A stretch of DNA of 37,899 nucleotides. Origin: a virus. The position numbers and the translations under genes were made by a program. The stretch is taken from positions 1 to 37,899 of IMG/VR virus record IMGVR_UViG_3300035183_000627; one strand, 5' to 3'. The notes under the pieces are model-generated. The model was not told where the DNA came from. It made no database searches and saw nothing but the letters and a program-made list of their open reading frames with translations. Positions 18,405-26,840 of the stretch are shown one piece after another. Each line of letters opens with the position of its first letter. Position 1 is the stretch's first letter.

Positions 18405-19082
18405 TTACAGCCCGTTATGCGCCGCCCGGTAGACGAGCGTCAGTGCGATATAGGGGTCGGCCATCGTCCAGGTCACCCCGCCGTCCGTCACGGTCGCCCC
18501 GAACAGCGTGGTATCGAACGCCTCCGGATACACCACGCCGGACGTGCCCGCCGTCGTCACCCGCACCCGCAGCCCATTCGGCAGCGTCACGTAATCGTTC
18601 ACCGCGTAGATCGTGCTCGGCTGCCAGACGCCGCGGTTGTTATTGGCCGCCGTGGACGAAATCACCGCCGTCGCCGCTGCCGTTGTGACCTTCAGGCCCA
18701 CCGACCGGTCAACACCGCGAGGCATCAAGCACAACGCCGAGCGCAGGCCCGTCCGCGCCATGCCGGCCGTCTGGCCCACGGTCGCTGCGCTGAAAAACTG
18801 CGCACCCACCGATCGGTTCACATCCATCAGGCCCACAGCCCCGGACATGATGCCGACATCATAGGCCAACGCCGGCGTGGCGCCGGAATCCAGATCGTCT
18901 GCATCGACTAGACAATCCACCGGCACGTGGTCCGCCGGCAGGGTCAGAAACTCGATGATGTCGCCCACGGCCAGTGCCGTCTTGACCGGAAAAACAGCGC
19001 GCACGGAAATAGTTTCCGACCCGCAAGCCGCCGGCGCCGGGCGCCGCTTGAGGATCACATCGGTTTGATAAAGCGTAGCCAT
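18405..19082 (-). CDS. Head decoration or stabilising protein candidate (225 aa)
   Basis: Starts with a perfect AGGAGG-like site (tctacaggaggccgat) six bases before the ATG. The protein is beta-rich (VILKRRPAPAACGSETISVR ... GLMDVNRSVGAQFFSAATV) and its C-terminal half has a W-x-P-S-T-x-Y-A-V-x-D-Y module (RGVWQPSTIYAVNDYVTLPN). This looks like a fibre- or CBM-like module also used in virion decoration proteins. It is directly downstream of the major capsid gene and flanked by terminators on both sides. A capsid-decorating or head-completion role is inferred. Confidence 0.7.
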   Translation of the reverse strand: MATLYQTDVILKRRPAPAACGSETISVRAVFPVKTALAVGDIIEFLTLPADHVPVDCLVDADDLDSGATPALAYDVGIMSGAVGLMDVNRSVGAQFFSAATVGQTAGMARTGLRSALCLMPRGVDRSVGLKVTTAAATAVISSTAANNNRGVWQPSTIYAVNDYVTLPNGLRVRVTTAGTSGVVYPEAFDTTLFGATVTDGGVTWTMADPYIALTLVYRAAHNGL

Positions 19083-19107
19083 ATCGGCCTCCTGTAGAAT
19101 TCAAACG

Positions 19108-19139
19108 AAAAACCCCGCCCCTTTGAGGCGTGGCCGGGG
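19108..19139 (-). terminator. Terminator-like hairpin behind the major capsid gene
   Basis: On the minus strand CCCCG/CGGGG enclose a GC-rich loop and are followed by TTTTT. It starts 11 bases after the capsid stop codon. Confidence 0.75.
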
Positions 19140-19149
19140 TGAAAGAGCT

Positions 19150-20295
19150 TTACAAGCCCGCGTTCGACGGATCGCCGATGGCCGTATCAATCGCGATCAC
19201 ACCGAAGTCCAGCGAACCGAAGTTATCGGTTTTGAAGCTGGTCTTCTTCACGCCGAAGATCGAGCTGGTGGTAATCACCGCCTGATTGCCGTTGTCGCGA
19301 CTCTCCTCGTGCCAGTCGAACCGCAGGTCCGTCCCCGGCGACCCGAACGCCACCACGCCCGCCTGCCGGCCCAAGAACAACGCGCGGGCCGCCTCGACCG
19401 TACCGGCACCGTAGTCGTTGAAGCGGATCACGGCCTTGTGCTTGTGCAGCACCACGTTATTGTACATCCCGAGCGACCCCTTGAAGATCGGATTGTTACG
19501 GCCCTCCGCAGCGGCGGCCGCCTTCTGGATGTCCAACCACTGGCCCGTGCCGGCGGTCGTGCGCATGCAGAACTCCTGGAACGGATGCATCACGCACACA
19601 TAGTGTTCCTCGCCGTCGATCATGCACGGCTCGATCGCCGGAATGCCGGTCGAGCCGCCGCCCATCACCCCAGCCCGCGCCTGGGCCAGATCAATGGATT
19701 GCACCGTCATGCCGTCGCCGCCCACGCCGTTGGTCACCGCCGCGATCGTGGCCTTGGTCTTGCCGTTCTGGAACAACTGATGATACTTGTCCGGCGGCAC
19801 CAGCGGATTGTTGGCAAACCCGGTATAGCTGGTCGGAAAGTTGTAATCGGCGTTGATGCCGCGCGCTCCCGACAGGTACATGAAGAACAGCGCGTCGAAC
19901 GTGCGCGCCCACCATTCCGCCTGCCGATCACGGGCCACCTTGCGCAGATCGTGGATCGTGCGCTTTCGCGTCATGCGGCCGCCGGTATTCACGCCGCCGC
20001 GGGCCTGGTCGATGTAGAGCGTATCCGTATAGAACTTCAGGTCTTCCTCGGATCCTTCCAGGATGTTATCGCCCTCAACCGGCTGCATCCGCAGCTGCAT
20101 CACCAGATCGTAGCTGATCGAATCGCCCGCATCGTTTTCCAGATGCGGCAGTGTCTGAATCGGCGTCTGCGCCTGCACGCCCACGCCCATGAATTTCTTG
20201 TTGAAGTAACTGGTCCGACCCACGTCCACGGCCAGAAAGGCCGAGTACTTACGAACGGCCTTCGGATCGTTCAGGCCGATAATCGTTCTTGCCAT
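19150..20295 (-). CDS. Major capsid protein, N4-gp56/DUF4043-like (381 aa)
   Basis: Begins MARTIIGLNDPKAVRKYSAF. Characteristic stretches include GDSISYDLVMQLRMQPVEGD, the SGARGINADYNFP loop, and the ending DNFGSLDFGVIAIDTAIGDP. This is the HK97-fold capsid family named N4-gp56 or DUF4043 in annotations. The length (about 380-400 aa) is normal. A terminator follows directly and a 91-base gap without another gene precedes it, so it is well placed for independent high expression. It follows scaffold and small head genes. Confidence 0.85.
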   Translation of the reverse strand: MARTIIGLNDPKAVRKYSAFLAVDVGRTSYFNKKFMGVGVQAQTPIQTLPHLENDAGDSISYDLVMQLRMQPVEGDNILEGSEEDLKFYTDTLYIDQARGGVNTGGRMTRKRTIHDLRKVARDRQAEWWARTFDALFFMYLSGARGINADYNFPTSYTGFANNPLVPPDKYHQLFQNGKTKATIAAVTNGVGGDGMTVQSIDLAQARAGVMGGGSTGIPAIEPCMIDGEEHYVCVMHPFQEFCMRTTAGTGQWLDIQKAAAAAEGRNNPIFKGSLGMYNNVVLHKHKAVIRFNDYGAGTVEAARALFLGRQAGVVAFGSPGTDLRFDWHEESRDNGNQAVITTSSIFGVKKTSFKTDNFGSLDFGVIAIDTAIGDPSNAGL

Positions 20296-20386
20296 GCGTG
20301 CAAATCCTCAATGGTTGGCTTCGGCGCTCATGCGCCTGTGGAATGAAACGCCGCGACGCGCTCCTGCGCGCCTGCCGACATCGAAA

Positions 20387-20578
20387 TCAATCGTCTTCGT
20401 CGTTGTCGTCGCTGGCACTTGTCAACGACGCGTAATCCTTCAGCCGCTCGTTCGCCAGGTCCCGCACCGCCTTCAGCCGCTTGGGGTCCTTCTTGATTTC
20501 ACGCCAGCGGAGCCACGTATCCAGATCGGATTCCGCTCGCCACTTCTCATCGACCTTTAGAACCACATTTTTCGCCAT
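20387..20578 (-). CDS. Small charged head protein (63 aa)
   Basis: Start at the ATG at 20578, overlapping the upstream stop by TGATG; an earlier GTG at 20581 is possible. Lys/Arg/Asp-rich: MAKNVVLKVDEKWRAESDLD, then SLTSASDDNDEDD at the end. It lies between the scaffold region and the capsid gene. No motif or family is recognised. Confidence 0.65.
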   Translation of the reverse strand: MAKNVVLKVDEKWRAESDLDTWLRWREIKKDPKRLKAVRDLANERLKDYASLTSASDDNDEDD

Positions 20579-20778
20579 CACTCGCGACCTCGCTTGATAC
20601 CCTGTTGCGCCTGCTGCGCCGCCACCGATGCCGGCCGGGTGATCTTCACCGACTCGTCCGCCATCACCGCCAGCCGGGTACTGTTCCCCGACTTGCTCTC
20701 CACCTTGAACGATGCCGGCCCGGACACCGACACCGTCTCACCGACCCGCACATCGAGGATCAACGTCTTCAGCGCCAT
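20578..20778 (-). CDS. Small beta-rich head protein (66 aa)
   Basis: MALKTLILDVRVGETVSVSG, then PASFKVESKSGNSTRLAVMA and a basic C-terminus ending IKRGRE. A beta-rich, conserved-looking small protein between scaffold and capsid genes. It may be a fold accessory to capsid assembly; function unknown. Confidence 0.65.
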   Translation of the reverse strand: MALKTLILDVRVGETVSVSGPASFKVESKSGNSTRLAVMADESVKITRPASVAAQQAQQGIKRGRE

Positions 20779-20788
20779 GAATTATGCC

Positions 20789-21715
20789 TTACGACACCGC
20801 GTAACGCTCCTGCTGTTCCGGCGTGAGCTTCGCCAAGGCACGCTCCAGGGCCAGACCGGACAAACGATCCAGATAGCTGAACTCGCCTTCGCTCTCGGTT
20901 TCGGCGCCGGCTTCCGGCAGCCGCGCCAGCGTCTTCCCCGGCTCGCCCGCCCGCCGGCGGCGGGCTTCCAGCGCCTGATCCACGCGCGATTGCGCCAGCG
21001 CCTTGTCCGCCGCTGGCGGCCGCTCGGCCTTGCCCAGCTTGAAACGCGCCTTCACCATCTCGTGGGCCTCTGACAAAAACCACTGCGCATCCTTGTCCGC
21101 GTTTTCCGGGTCGGATCCCAGGAACCGGACCGCCTTGTCCCACTCGGACATCAGCTTCGTATCCTTAGCGTAATCGACCCCATCCTTCTTAAGCGCCTCC
21201 CGCATGAACTGGCGCGTCTCGCGCTTCCACCATTCCGCCTGATAAGCCGCGTTCAGCTTCTGCGCCGTCCGCGCCTCCGCGCGCGCCTCGCTCAGCGCCA
21301 TCAGCTGCGATTCGATGGCGCGCAACCTGGCGCGGTGATCCGCATAACTCAGTTCCGATTCGCCCGACTCGTAACTCGCCTCAAGCTGATCCCGCTCGCT
21401 CTGCAACTGCTCGATCTTCTGGTCCAGCGCCGCGATATTCGACGTCGGAATCGAGAACGACTGCACAGACGCCGCCAGCCGTTCCTCGTGCGCCTCCTCA
21501 CCCGCCTCTGGATCATCATCGTCGTCGTCCACGTCGCCGCCGTCGATCACTGCGCTGGCGCCGGCCTCATCGGGGCCGGCTGAACCGTCATCATCATCGT
21601 AATCGTCGTCGTCCGCGCCCGCGACCAGCTCTTTCAGGCCCGCCTCGATGCTGTCCTCATCATCCTCCAGCGCCGCGCGCTCAGCGTCCGACAGCCCGTC
21701 CCATTGATTTGCCAT
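20789..21715 (-). CDS. Scaffold protein (308 aa)
   Basis: Start at the ATG at 21715, with AGAGG seven bases upstream; an in-frame GTG at 21718 is disfavoured. The N-terminus is extremely acidic (Asp/Glu clusters at residues about 34-75), followed by helical, Gln/Glu/Ala/Arg-rich sequence, coiled coil at about 95-160 (LDQKIEQLQSERDQLEASYE), then a basic C-terminus (RRRRAG). This composition is normal for capsid scaffold proteins of short-tailed phages. It lies between the portal region and the capsid protein. No protease signature is seen. Confidence 0.8.
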   Translation of the reverse strand: MANQWDGLSDAERAALEDDEDSIEAGLKELVAGADDDDYDDDDGSAGPDEAGASAVIDGGDVDDDDDDPEAGEEAHEERLAASVQSFSIPTSNIAALDQKIEQLQSERDQLEASYESGESELSYADHRARLRAIESQLMALSEARAEARTAQKLNAAYQAEWWKRETRQFMREALKKDGVDYAKDTKLMSEWDKAVRFLGSDPENADKDAQWFLSEAHEMVKARFKLGKAERPPAADKALAQSRVDQALEARRRRAGEPGKTLARLPEAGAETESEGEFSYLDRLSGLALERALAKLTPEQQERYAVS

Positions 21716-21759
21716 CACATCACCTCTCGTTGTTCACAAAAACCCGTGCCGAAGGGCGC

Positions 21760-22203
21760 TCACAGCCCCAACGCCGCCCGCTGCTGCCGCCCCCATTCAC
21801 GGGCGGCTTCGATGTCGGCCTGATACGCCGCGATCCGCTCCGCCTCGCCGGGCAGCAGAACATAGGAGCCCTGCAACGCGCCCACCGCGATCCGCGCGAT
21901 GTACAGCTCATCATCCACCGTGTATTTGGCCCGAATCCGCTCGATGACCCGATCGGCGATGAGTTGGCAATGCGGCGAGGCAGCCTTGATGGCCGCCCGC
22001 AGCGGGTCGGTCAGCGTCACCGTCTCCAGCGTCGCAGCAATCGCCGGCAGCTGCTCCGGCAGCGTCACGCCGTCCGGCACAGAAACGTAAGTGTATCCGT
22101 CGTCGAGCGTGCACAGCTCCTGGCAGCCCGCCTCCACGGGCGCATCCAGCGCGTGTGTCGTCCAGGCGTCTGTAAACTTCTGGTAGCGCACAATCGAGGT
22201 CAT
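21760..22203 (-). CDS. Tail-assembly-chaperone-like protein (147 aa)
   Basis: The start is at the ATG at 22203, because the open frame before it begins with TTG and AGGATC lies about nine bases upstream. The protein has a beta-rich N-terminus (TSIVRYQKFTDAWTTHALDA) and a helical C-terminus ending GRQQRAALGL. Its ending (AAYQADIEAAREWGRQQR) is the kind seen in fibre-assembly chaperones and XkdW-like phage proteins. It lies directly downstream of the lectin-like gene, so it may assist that protein. The role is inferred. Confidence 0.6.
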   Translation of the reverse strand: MTSIVRYQKFTDAWTTHALDAPVEAGCQELCTLDDGYTYVSVPDGVTLPEQLPAIAATLETVTLTDPLRAAIKAASPHCQLIADRVIERIRAKYTVDDELYIARIAVGALQGSYVLLPGEAERIAAYQADIEAAREWGRQQRAALGL

Positions 22204-22224
22204 GGTGTCTGATCCTGGCAAGGG

Positions 22225-23793
22225 TCACAAGAGATAAAGCCCGGCGCGCCCACCGGTACTGTAGAACGAGACCGCCCGATTGTCGGTCAGGGACAGCGCC
22301 CACACGCCGGAAAGCGTGCCGTAGCTCCAGCCGGAGCAGGTGAGCGGGCACAGCGTGTTGGAGATCGATTGACAGTAATAGTCACTGCCGAAGACGGACG
22401 TACCCGCACCGATGGATGCCGGCGTACTGAGCCCCAGCCCATCCAGCACCCAATCCGCCCCCGACACCGCCCCGCGAAACACGCTCGCAGCGCCATTTCC
22501 GCGCTGACGGGAGTAGACATTGTTAGCGCCATACGCCGTCTGTAGGAAACGCGATCCATCAATCGCATCCATCATGGCCGCGACGCCCGTCGCGCCCCAG
22601 TGGTCTGTCGCCAGCGTCGTGCCGCCGGTGAAATCCCGCATCCGCACCGACGGTTTCGCCGCATAGAAATATCCACTCGTCGCGGTTCCCCCCGAAGTAT
22701 AGGCGCTGAACGCCGTCGCATCGACGCCGTCGAGCGATACATGATCGGCATCCACCACCGTGATCGTATACATCCGCCCATTGAGCTGCGTCATGCCGCC
22801 TACGGCGTCGATACGCATGACGTCACCCGTGGAGAATCCATGCCCCACGATCGTAAGCACACAAGGATTCGCTTGGGTGGCCCCCGTGATGGCTTTCGCG
22901 GTCGCGATGCACGTCATGCCGATAGAAACCTCCCACATCAACCCCGCCACATCCGCGATACCGCAGTTTTGGCCGTTGTGCGTGGATTTCGCGAAGACGT
23001 TGCCCGCGCCGCCCCCGTAGCCGGCCGATCCGGTTTTGCCGCAGTTGCTATAGCCGTCCGATTGCCAGATCACCGATGGATCGTCGATCGACCGCAGCGC
23101 GTTGTTGTCGCACCCGCGCGGGGCGGATACCCCCGAGGCGGCGTACCAGGCGCAATAGGTCGTGCTGGTGCTGGCGTTTGCATGCGCCAGGCTCAATAGC
23201 GCAATGGCGGACTGCATCATCAGGCTTTTCGGGAAATAGGCCGCCCCGCGCGTCTTCGCGGCCTTGAATGCCCCGGCATGAATGTTGTCTGCGGTCGTCA
23301 ATCCGGTCAGCAGCGAGCCCCAACCGTTGTGCGCCGCGCTCGAAGACAGCGGATTGCCGTTTTTCACCGATACGGCGACGCCCGCACCATTGGACCATTT
23401 GTACTTGTCGACGAAAAAGCCCGGCTGCACCAACCCGCCATCGTAAAACGCCCGGTGCAGTGCAAACCCCTCCGCATTGGCCGCCGCCACGCTCGGAAAT
23501 TCCGAATAGGGAACGACCACGGGATTATTGCTCCCGCTTTCAATCCGATAAAAAAAGGCCGGTACCCAGCACATGACCGACCCGCTCGCGTCCAGGTAGT
23601 TGCCGTAGGTATCCGAGAGCGGGTTATCATGCCCCGGCAGCGGTTTGATGGTAGACGGAAGATACGACGGCGGACAGATGCCGACGCCGAAACCGGGGCC
23701 GCCGGGTGTGCCGATGTCGTTTGTCATGGCCTGATAACCCGATACAGACCCAAGCCGCGGAGAAAACATTCCATCCGTACCAAACATCGGCAT
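22225..23793 (-). CDS. C-type-lectin/FGE-like display or receptor protein (522 aa)
   Basis: Starts MPMFGTDGMFSPRLGSVSGY at an ATG overlapping the upstream stop (TAATG). The middle has the phrases of formylglycine-generating-enzyme/CLec-fold proteins (VMCWVPAFFYRIESGSNNPV; NCGIADVAGLMWEVSIGM). The C-terminal 85 residues run CSGWSYGTLSGVWALSLTD then ...SFYSTGGRAGLYLL, the usual C-terminal lectin-fold ending in phage receptor-binding and DGR target proteins. It is 4-fold beta-rich and Gly/Ala/Ser/Thr-rich. It sits between a small protein behind the portal and the scaffold, not with the fibres, so capsid or vertex display is possible. No template repeat or reverse transcriptase is visible. The fold call is good; variation is not shown. 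Confidence 0.75.
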   Translation of the reverse strand: MPMFGTDGMFSPRLGSVSGYQAMTNDIGTPGGPGFGVGICPPSYLPSTIKPLPGHDNPLSDTYGNYLDASGSVMCWVPAFFYRIESGSNNPVVVPYSEFPSVAAANAEGFALHRAFYDGGLVQPGFFVDKYKWSNGAGVAVSVKNGNPLSSSAAHNGWGSLLTGLTTADNIHAGAFKAAKTRGAAYFPKSLMMQSAIALLSLAHANASTSTTYCAWYAASGVSAPRGCDNNALRSIDDPSVIWQSDGYSNCGKTGSAGYGGGAGNVFAKSTHNGQNCGIADVAGLMWEVSIGMTCIATAKAITGATQANPCVLTIVGHGFSTGDVMRIDAVGGMTQLNGRMYTITVVDADHVSLDGVDATAFSAYTSGGTATSGYFYAAKPSVRMRDFTGGTTLATDHWGATGVAAMMDAIDGSRFLQTAYGANNVYSRQRGNGAASVFRGAVSGADWVLDGLGLSTPASIGAGTSVFGSDYYCQSISNTLCPLTCSGWSYGTLSGVWALSLTDNRAVSFYSTGGRAGLYLL

Positions 23794-24056
23794 TACCCGT
23801 AATAGGCCACGTTGAGAATCGAACCGGGCGCGGTTTCCAGCAACGCCAGCGCTTTCAGGTTTCCCGTGTACGGCCAGGGTGAGTCGAGCAACATGCCCAC
23901 CGTGGAGGACGGCGCTTGGCCGTCATCGCGATACCGCCACCCCCCCACTTCGACCTGCAAAATAGCTCGCTTCGCGCCATCTGGCACCGTAAGGTATCGC
24001 ACCAATCCATTGGCGACAATCTGTTCGTATCCGACGGGAGAATTGATATCGATCAT
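23793..24056 (-). CDS. Small head protein (87 aa)
   Basis: Starts with an ATG overlapping the portal stop codon (ATGA) and ends with a TAATG overlap onto the lectin-like gene, so it is translationally coupled on both sides. Beta-rich (MIDINSPVGYEQIVANGLVR, then ILQVEVGGWRYRDDGQ). Proteins of this sort follow portals in similar phages. Function unknown. Confidence 0.65.
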   Translation of the reverse strand: MIDINSPVGYEQIVANGLVRYLTVPDGAKRAILQVEVGGWRYRDDGQAPSSTVGMLLDSPWPYTGNLKALALLETAPGSILNVAYYG

Positions 24057-26245
24057 GCGGGCATCTCTGAAGTCTTTAGGTTTGTAGGGGCGGTATCGGT
24101 CTGTCGCTGCTGCAACAGCTTCGCCAAATGCGCCACCTGCTCAGCCAGCATCCGCAGCGTCTCCTCGCTGCCGTCCTTTACCGCGTCGGCCTCGTTGCGC
24201 ACCTTCTCCGCCTGGGCTTCCTTCAGCGCCACCTGGGCTTTCATATCAGCCACTTGGAGTGCTGCCATCTGGCCCTGAATCGCCTGCTGCTGTTGGTTTG
24301 CCACGTGAGCCTGCTGCGCCGCCTGCGCGGCCTGCGCCTGCTCTTCCTCGGAAAGCTGCGCCTGCGGTTTCGGTACGCCCAGCACTTGCCGCAGCTCACT
24401 GATGAACTCCTCCTTGTTCGGAATATCGCTCAGCTCCAGCACCTGCGGCAGCAGCTTCAGCGATATTTCCGGCGGCAGCTTCTGGAGCATCTCCATCAAC
24501 TGCTCGAACATCGCGGCGCGCACGGTCGCGTGGAAATCCTGCTCGGATACCACGAAATCGGCCTGCTCCTCGGTAATGTCGTTCAGGAACCGCACCGACC
24601 CATCCGGCTGAACCTCCGGCTGATTGACGTGCAGCCACTCGATCTTGCCCTTGGCGCCGGTCAGCCGGATCACCCGCGGCTCCGCCATAAACTGCTCGCA
24701 CAAGCTCAACAGCTTCTGCCCGTGCAACTGCTTCGCGAATCTCAGATTATCGAAAATTTCCGCCGTCGTCACCGACCCCTGCATCTGTCGGGCCTCGATC
24801 GCCTTGCCCGACACCGCATTGGTCCTGCGTCCCATCAGCTCATCCGTCACCCCGCTGGATGACTGGATGTGCATGTGGTCCCGCTCCATCAGCCTCACCT
24901 GGCCTTCGGCCAGTTGCGCGTCGCTTCGGATCTCCAGCTCCGCGCCGCGCCGTTTCACGATGACGGAATCCGGCCGCGCCACCTCCTGCCGCAGCTCATC
25001 GACGTCGTCGACCGCGCCGTCCTCCATCACCACACGGTTGGTAGATAGCATCCACAGCGCCTTGGACGCCCGCTTGTTGTAATCCTCCTGCGGATCGCGC
25101 AACTGCCGAATCACCCCATACGGCGCATTGTCCCGCCCGCGGCGATAACACCAGATCGGCGTCAGCGGAAACCGGTTATGCCGGTAGGGGCTCTTCCCGG
25201 CCCACAATAGCGCCCGCTCCGTGAACACCGCGCAGCGCATCTCGAATGTGATGCAGTCGAACAACGACACCGCGCCGCCCTCGACCGCCGCCGCATGGCC
25301 AGGATCGTCGGGATTGAACACCTGCCCATGCAGCCCGGACAGGCCGCGCATCTTCTGCACCCGCACCGGTACCGTGTACCAGCCCTCGATGAGCCGCACC
25401 CGCTTACGGCGGTAATTGATGTAAGTCGTGTCGGAAACGTAGGTCCGCCGGTCGAACGTCAGCGCCTTCGCCGGATCGCCCTGGCCGATCACCTGGCCCA
25501 GATACCAGAACTCCTCGCCCTGCTCATCCATCCCGCCCGTCATCAAATCGGAATTTCGGATCACCGCCTGTTCGATGATCGCCTTCCGATCGGGGAACAA
25601 TGCCAGTGCGATATCCTCATCCACCCATTTCCAGCGGAACAGGTAGCGCCAGTCCTGCTGGTCCCGATCCTTGCCGGACGAATCGTACAGCACATTGCGC
25701 CACGACTCGCACGATGAATAGATCGGCTCATCGGCCTCATCGCCCCGGATACCGCATTCCAGCCAGCCCAGCCCCACGATCACCGCGCTCCGGAACGCCT
25801 CGCTGATCGCCCACGGCTCATTGTTCACGTCCGACAAGTACTTCATCAGACCCGTCTTCACCTCCGCCAGCGTTCCGCCTTCGTCCCGCCGCGGCAGAAT
25901 CTTCCAGTCCAGCGGCGTCCGCTTCTGCGTCCCCGTGATCCAGTCGCAGACCGGCTTCACCAGGTTGAACACCAGCGGCCACTGGCCGCGCTCCTTCAGC
26001 TCATCCACGTCGTCCGGGTCCCACTGCAACCCGTCGTAGAAATCCTGATCCAACGCCATCTGATAGCGATTGATCGACTGCTTCGTCCGCTCCGCCGTGT
26101 ACCAGCTCATCAGATCGCGGTGAAGCTGCTGCATCTCGCCCGAATCGAGCGGATGCGCCGCAGAATCCGCTATGCCATCGTCGAACGGGTCCGGCAACCC
26201 GAACGGATCGGGCCGCGACTGTGCGCGGACGTTTTCGATGCCCAT
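24053..26245 (-). CDS. Portal protein, P22-type (730 aa)
   Basis: Start taken at the ATG at 26245 (MGIENVRAQSRPDPFGLPD), overlapping the upstream small gene's stop by TGATG; 11 extra in-frame codons upstream would overlap that gene. Conserved portal features: QDFYDGLQWDPDDVDELKE, WPLVFNLVKPVCDWITGTQK, DQQDWRYLFRWKWVDEDIAL, PICVWCYRRGRDNAPYG-like and MGRRTNAVSGKAIEARQMQG. The C-terminal about 150 residues form a Gln/Glu/Ala-rich coiled coil, the 'barrel' helices of P22 portals. It forms the ring at the packaging vertex through which DNA is pumped. Length is usual for the P22 portal family. Confidence 0.9.
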   Translation of the reverse strand: MGIENVRAQSRPDPFGLPDPFDDGIADSAAHPLDSGEMQQLHRDLMSWYTAERTKQSINRYQMALDQDFYDGLQWDPDDVDELKERGQWPLVFNLVKPVCDWITGTQKRTPLDWKILPRRDEGGTLAEVKTGLMKYLSDVNNEPWAISEAFRSAVIVGLGWLECGIRGDEADEPIYSSCESWRNVLYDSSGKDRDQQDWRYLFRWKWVDEDIALALFPDRKAIIEQAVIRNSDLMTGGMDEQGEEFWYLGQVIGQGDPAKALTFDRRTYVSDTTYINYRRKRVRLIEGWYTVPVRVQKMRGLSGLHGQVFNPDDPGHAAAVEGGAVSLFDCITFEMRCAVFTERALLWAGKSPYRHNRFPLTPIWCYRRGRDNAPYGVIRQLRDPQEDYNKRASKALWMLSTNRVVMEDGAVDDVDELRQEVARPDSVIVKRRGAELEIRSDAQLAEGQVRLMERDHMHIQSSSGVTDELMGRRTNAVSGKAIEARQMQGSVTTAEIFDNLRFAKQLHGQKLLSLCEQFMAEPRVIRLTGAKGKIEWLHVNQPEVQPDGSVRFLNDITEEQADFVVSEQDFHATVRAAMFEQLMEMLQKLPPEISLKLLPQVLELSDIPNKEEFISELRQVLGVPKPQAQLSEEEQAQAAQAAQQAHVANQQQQAIQGQMAALQVADMKAQVALKEAQAEKVRNEADAVKDGSEETLRMLAEQVAHLAKLLQQRQTDTAPTNLKTSEMPA

Positions 26246-26364
26246 CAGCGCCCCGGCGGATCTGCGAATCGCGCGCAATCATCAAGCCCAATACCCACGA
26301 TATGAGCCTGATGAAATTTCCGTATTTTTGCGACCAACGGCAGGTCGGCGTGGCTCGTTTTCAT
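26245..26364 (-). CDS. Small protein overlapping both neighbours (39 aa)
   Basis: ATG at 26364 overlaps the stop of the 146-aa gene (ATGA) and the TGA at 26247-26245 shares its final A with the portal ATG. Sequence: MKTSHADLPLVAKIRKFHQA, then HIVGIGLDDCARFADPPGR. The double coupling argues that it is translated. No family or function is recognised. Confidence 0.5.
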   Translation of the reverse strand: MKTSHADLPLVAKIRKFHQAHIVGIGLDDCARFADPPGR

Positions 26365-26801
26365 GCGCACACCTCCGTTTCCATCACCGTCTGGCCGTCG
26401 ATCTTGATCTCCAGTTCAGCCGTCCGGCGGGCTGCCTGCTGAATCTCGATCTCATACGCGCTCGGCGGATCGCCCGGCATGTGAAACAAATCGTCCGTGT
26501 ATTCCAGAATCGCGTCAGCCACATCCTTCGCCGCCATCCGATCCATGCGCGCAAACCCGATCTGCGCCGCTATCTCAGCGCCCAGCGAAACGATCGACAG
26601 CAGCCCGTACCCGGACGATGCCATGACGTTGTGCATGTAGCTCATCGGCAGAACGTACAGCGCGCGCCCCCGGTTTGCCTGGCGGAACACCAGGGCCGGC
26701 TCCGTCTGCCCATCCTGCCGCGTATGCCAGTTCAGGAACACCTGCACCGCCCCCTTGACCACCTTCTTCGGTGAAATATCCAGATTCAGCGTGTAAGCCA
26801 T
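26361..26801 (-). CDS. Hypothetical packaging-region protein (146 aa)
   Basis: MAYTLNLDISPKKVVKGAVQ; the rest mixes helices and strands with VLPMSYMHNVMASSGYGLLS and ends KIDGQTVMETEVCA. It lies between the large terminase and the portal and overlaps the 39-aa gene by ATGA. A terminator hairpin separates it from the terminase. No motif is recognised; a role in packaging or head assembly is only a positional guess. Confidence 0.7.
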   Translation of the reverse strand: MAYTLNLDISPKKVVKGAVQVFLNWHTRQDGQTEPALVFRQANRGRALYVLPMSYMHNVMASSGYGLLSIVSLGAEIAAQIGFARMDRMAAKDVADAILEYTDDLFHMPGDPPSAYEIEIQQAARRTAELEIKIDGQTVMETEVCA

Positions 26802-26817
26802 TGGAGATTCCAGGCAT

Positions 26818-26838
26818 AAAAACCCGCCGCAGCGGGGG
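26818..26838 (-). terminator. Terminator-like hairpin behind the large terminase
   Basis: On the minus strand CCCGC TGCG GCGGG is followed by TTTTT; it starts three bases after the terminase stop. Confidence 0.8.
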
Positions 26839-26840
26839 AT

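Noticed and set aside
19123-20346. 407-codon plus-strand open frame opposite the capsid gene
   Set aside because: The minus frame has clear capsid sequence with a ribosome site and terminator; this is its shadow.
22225-22400. Diversity-generating retroelement
   Set aside because: No reverse transcriptase and no near-identical template repeat is visible in the window; only the target-type protein is present.
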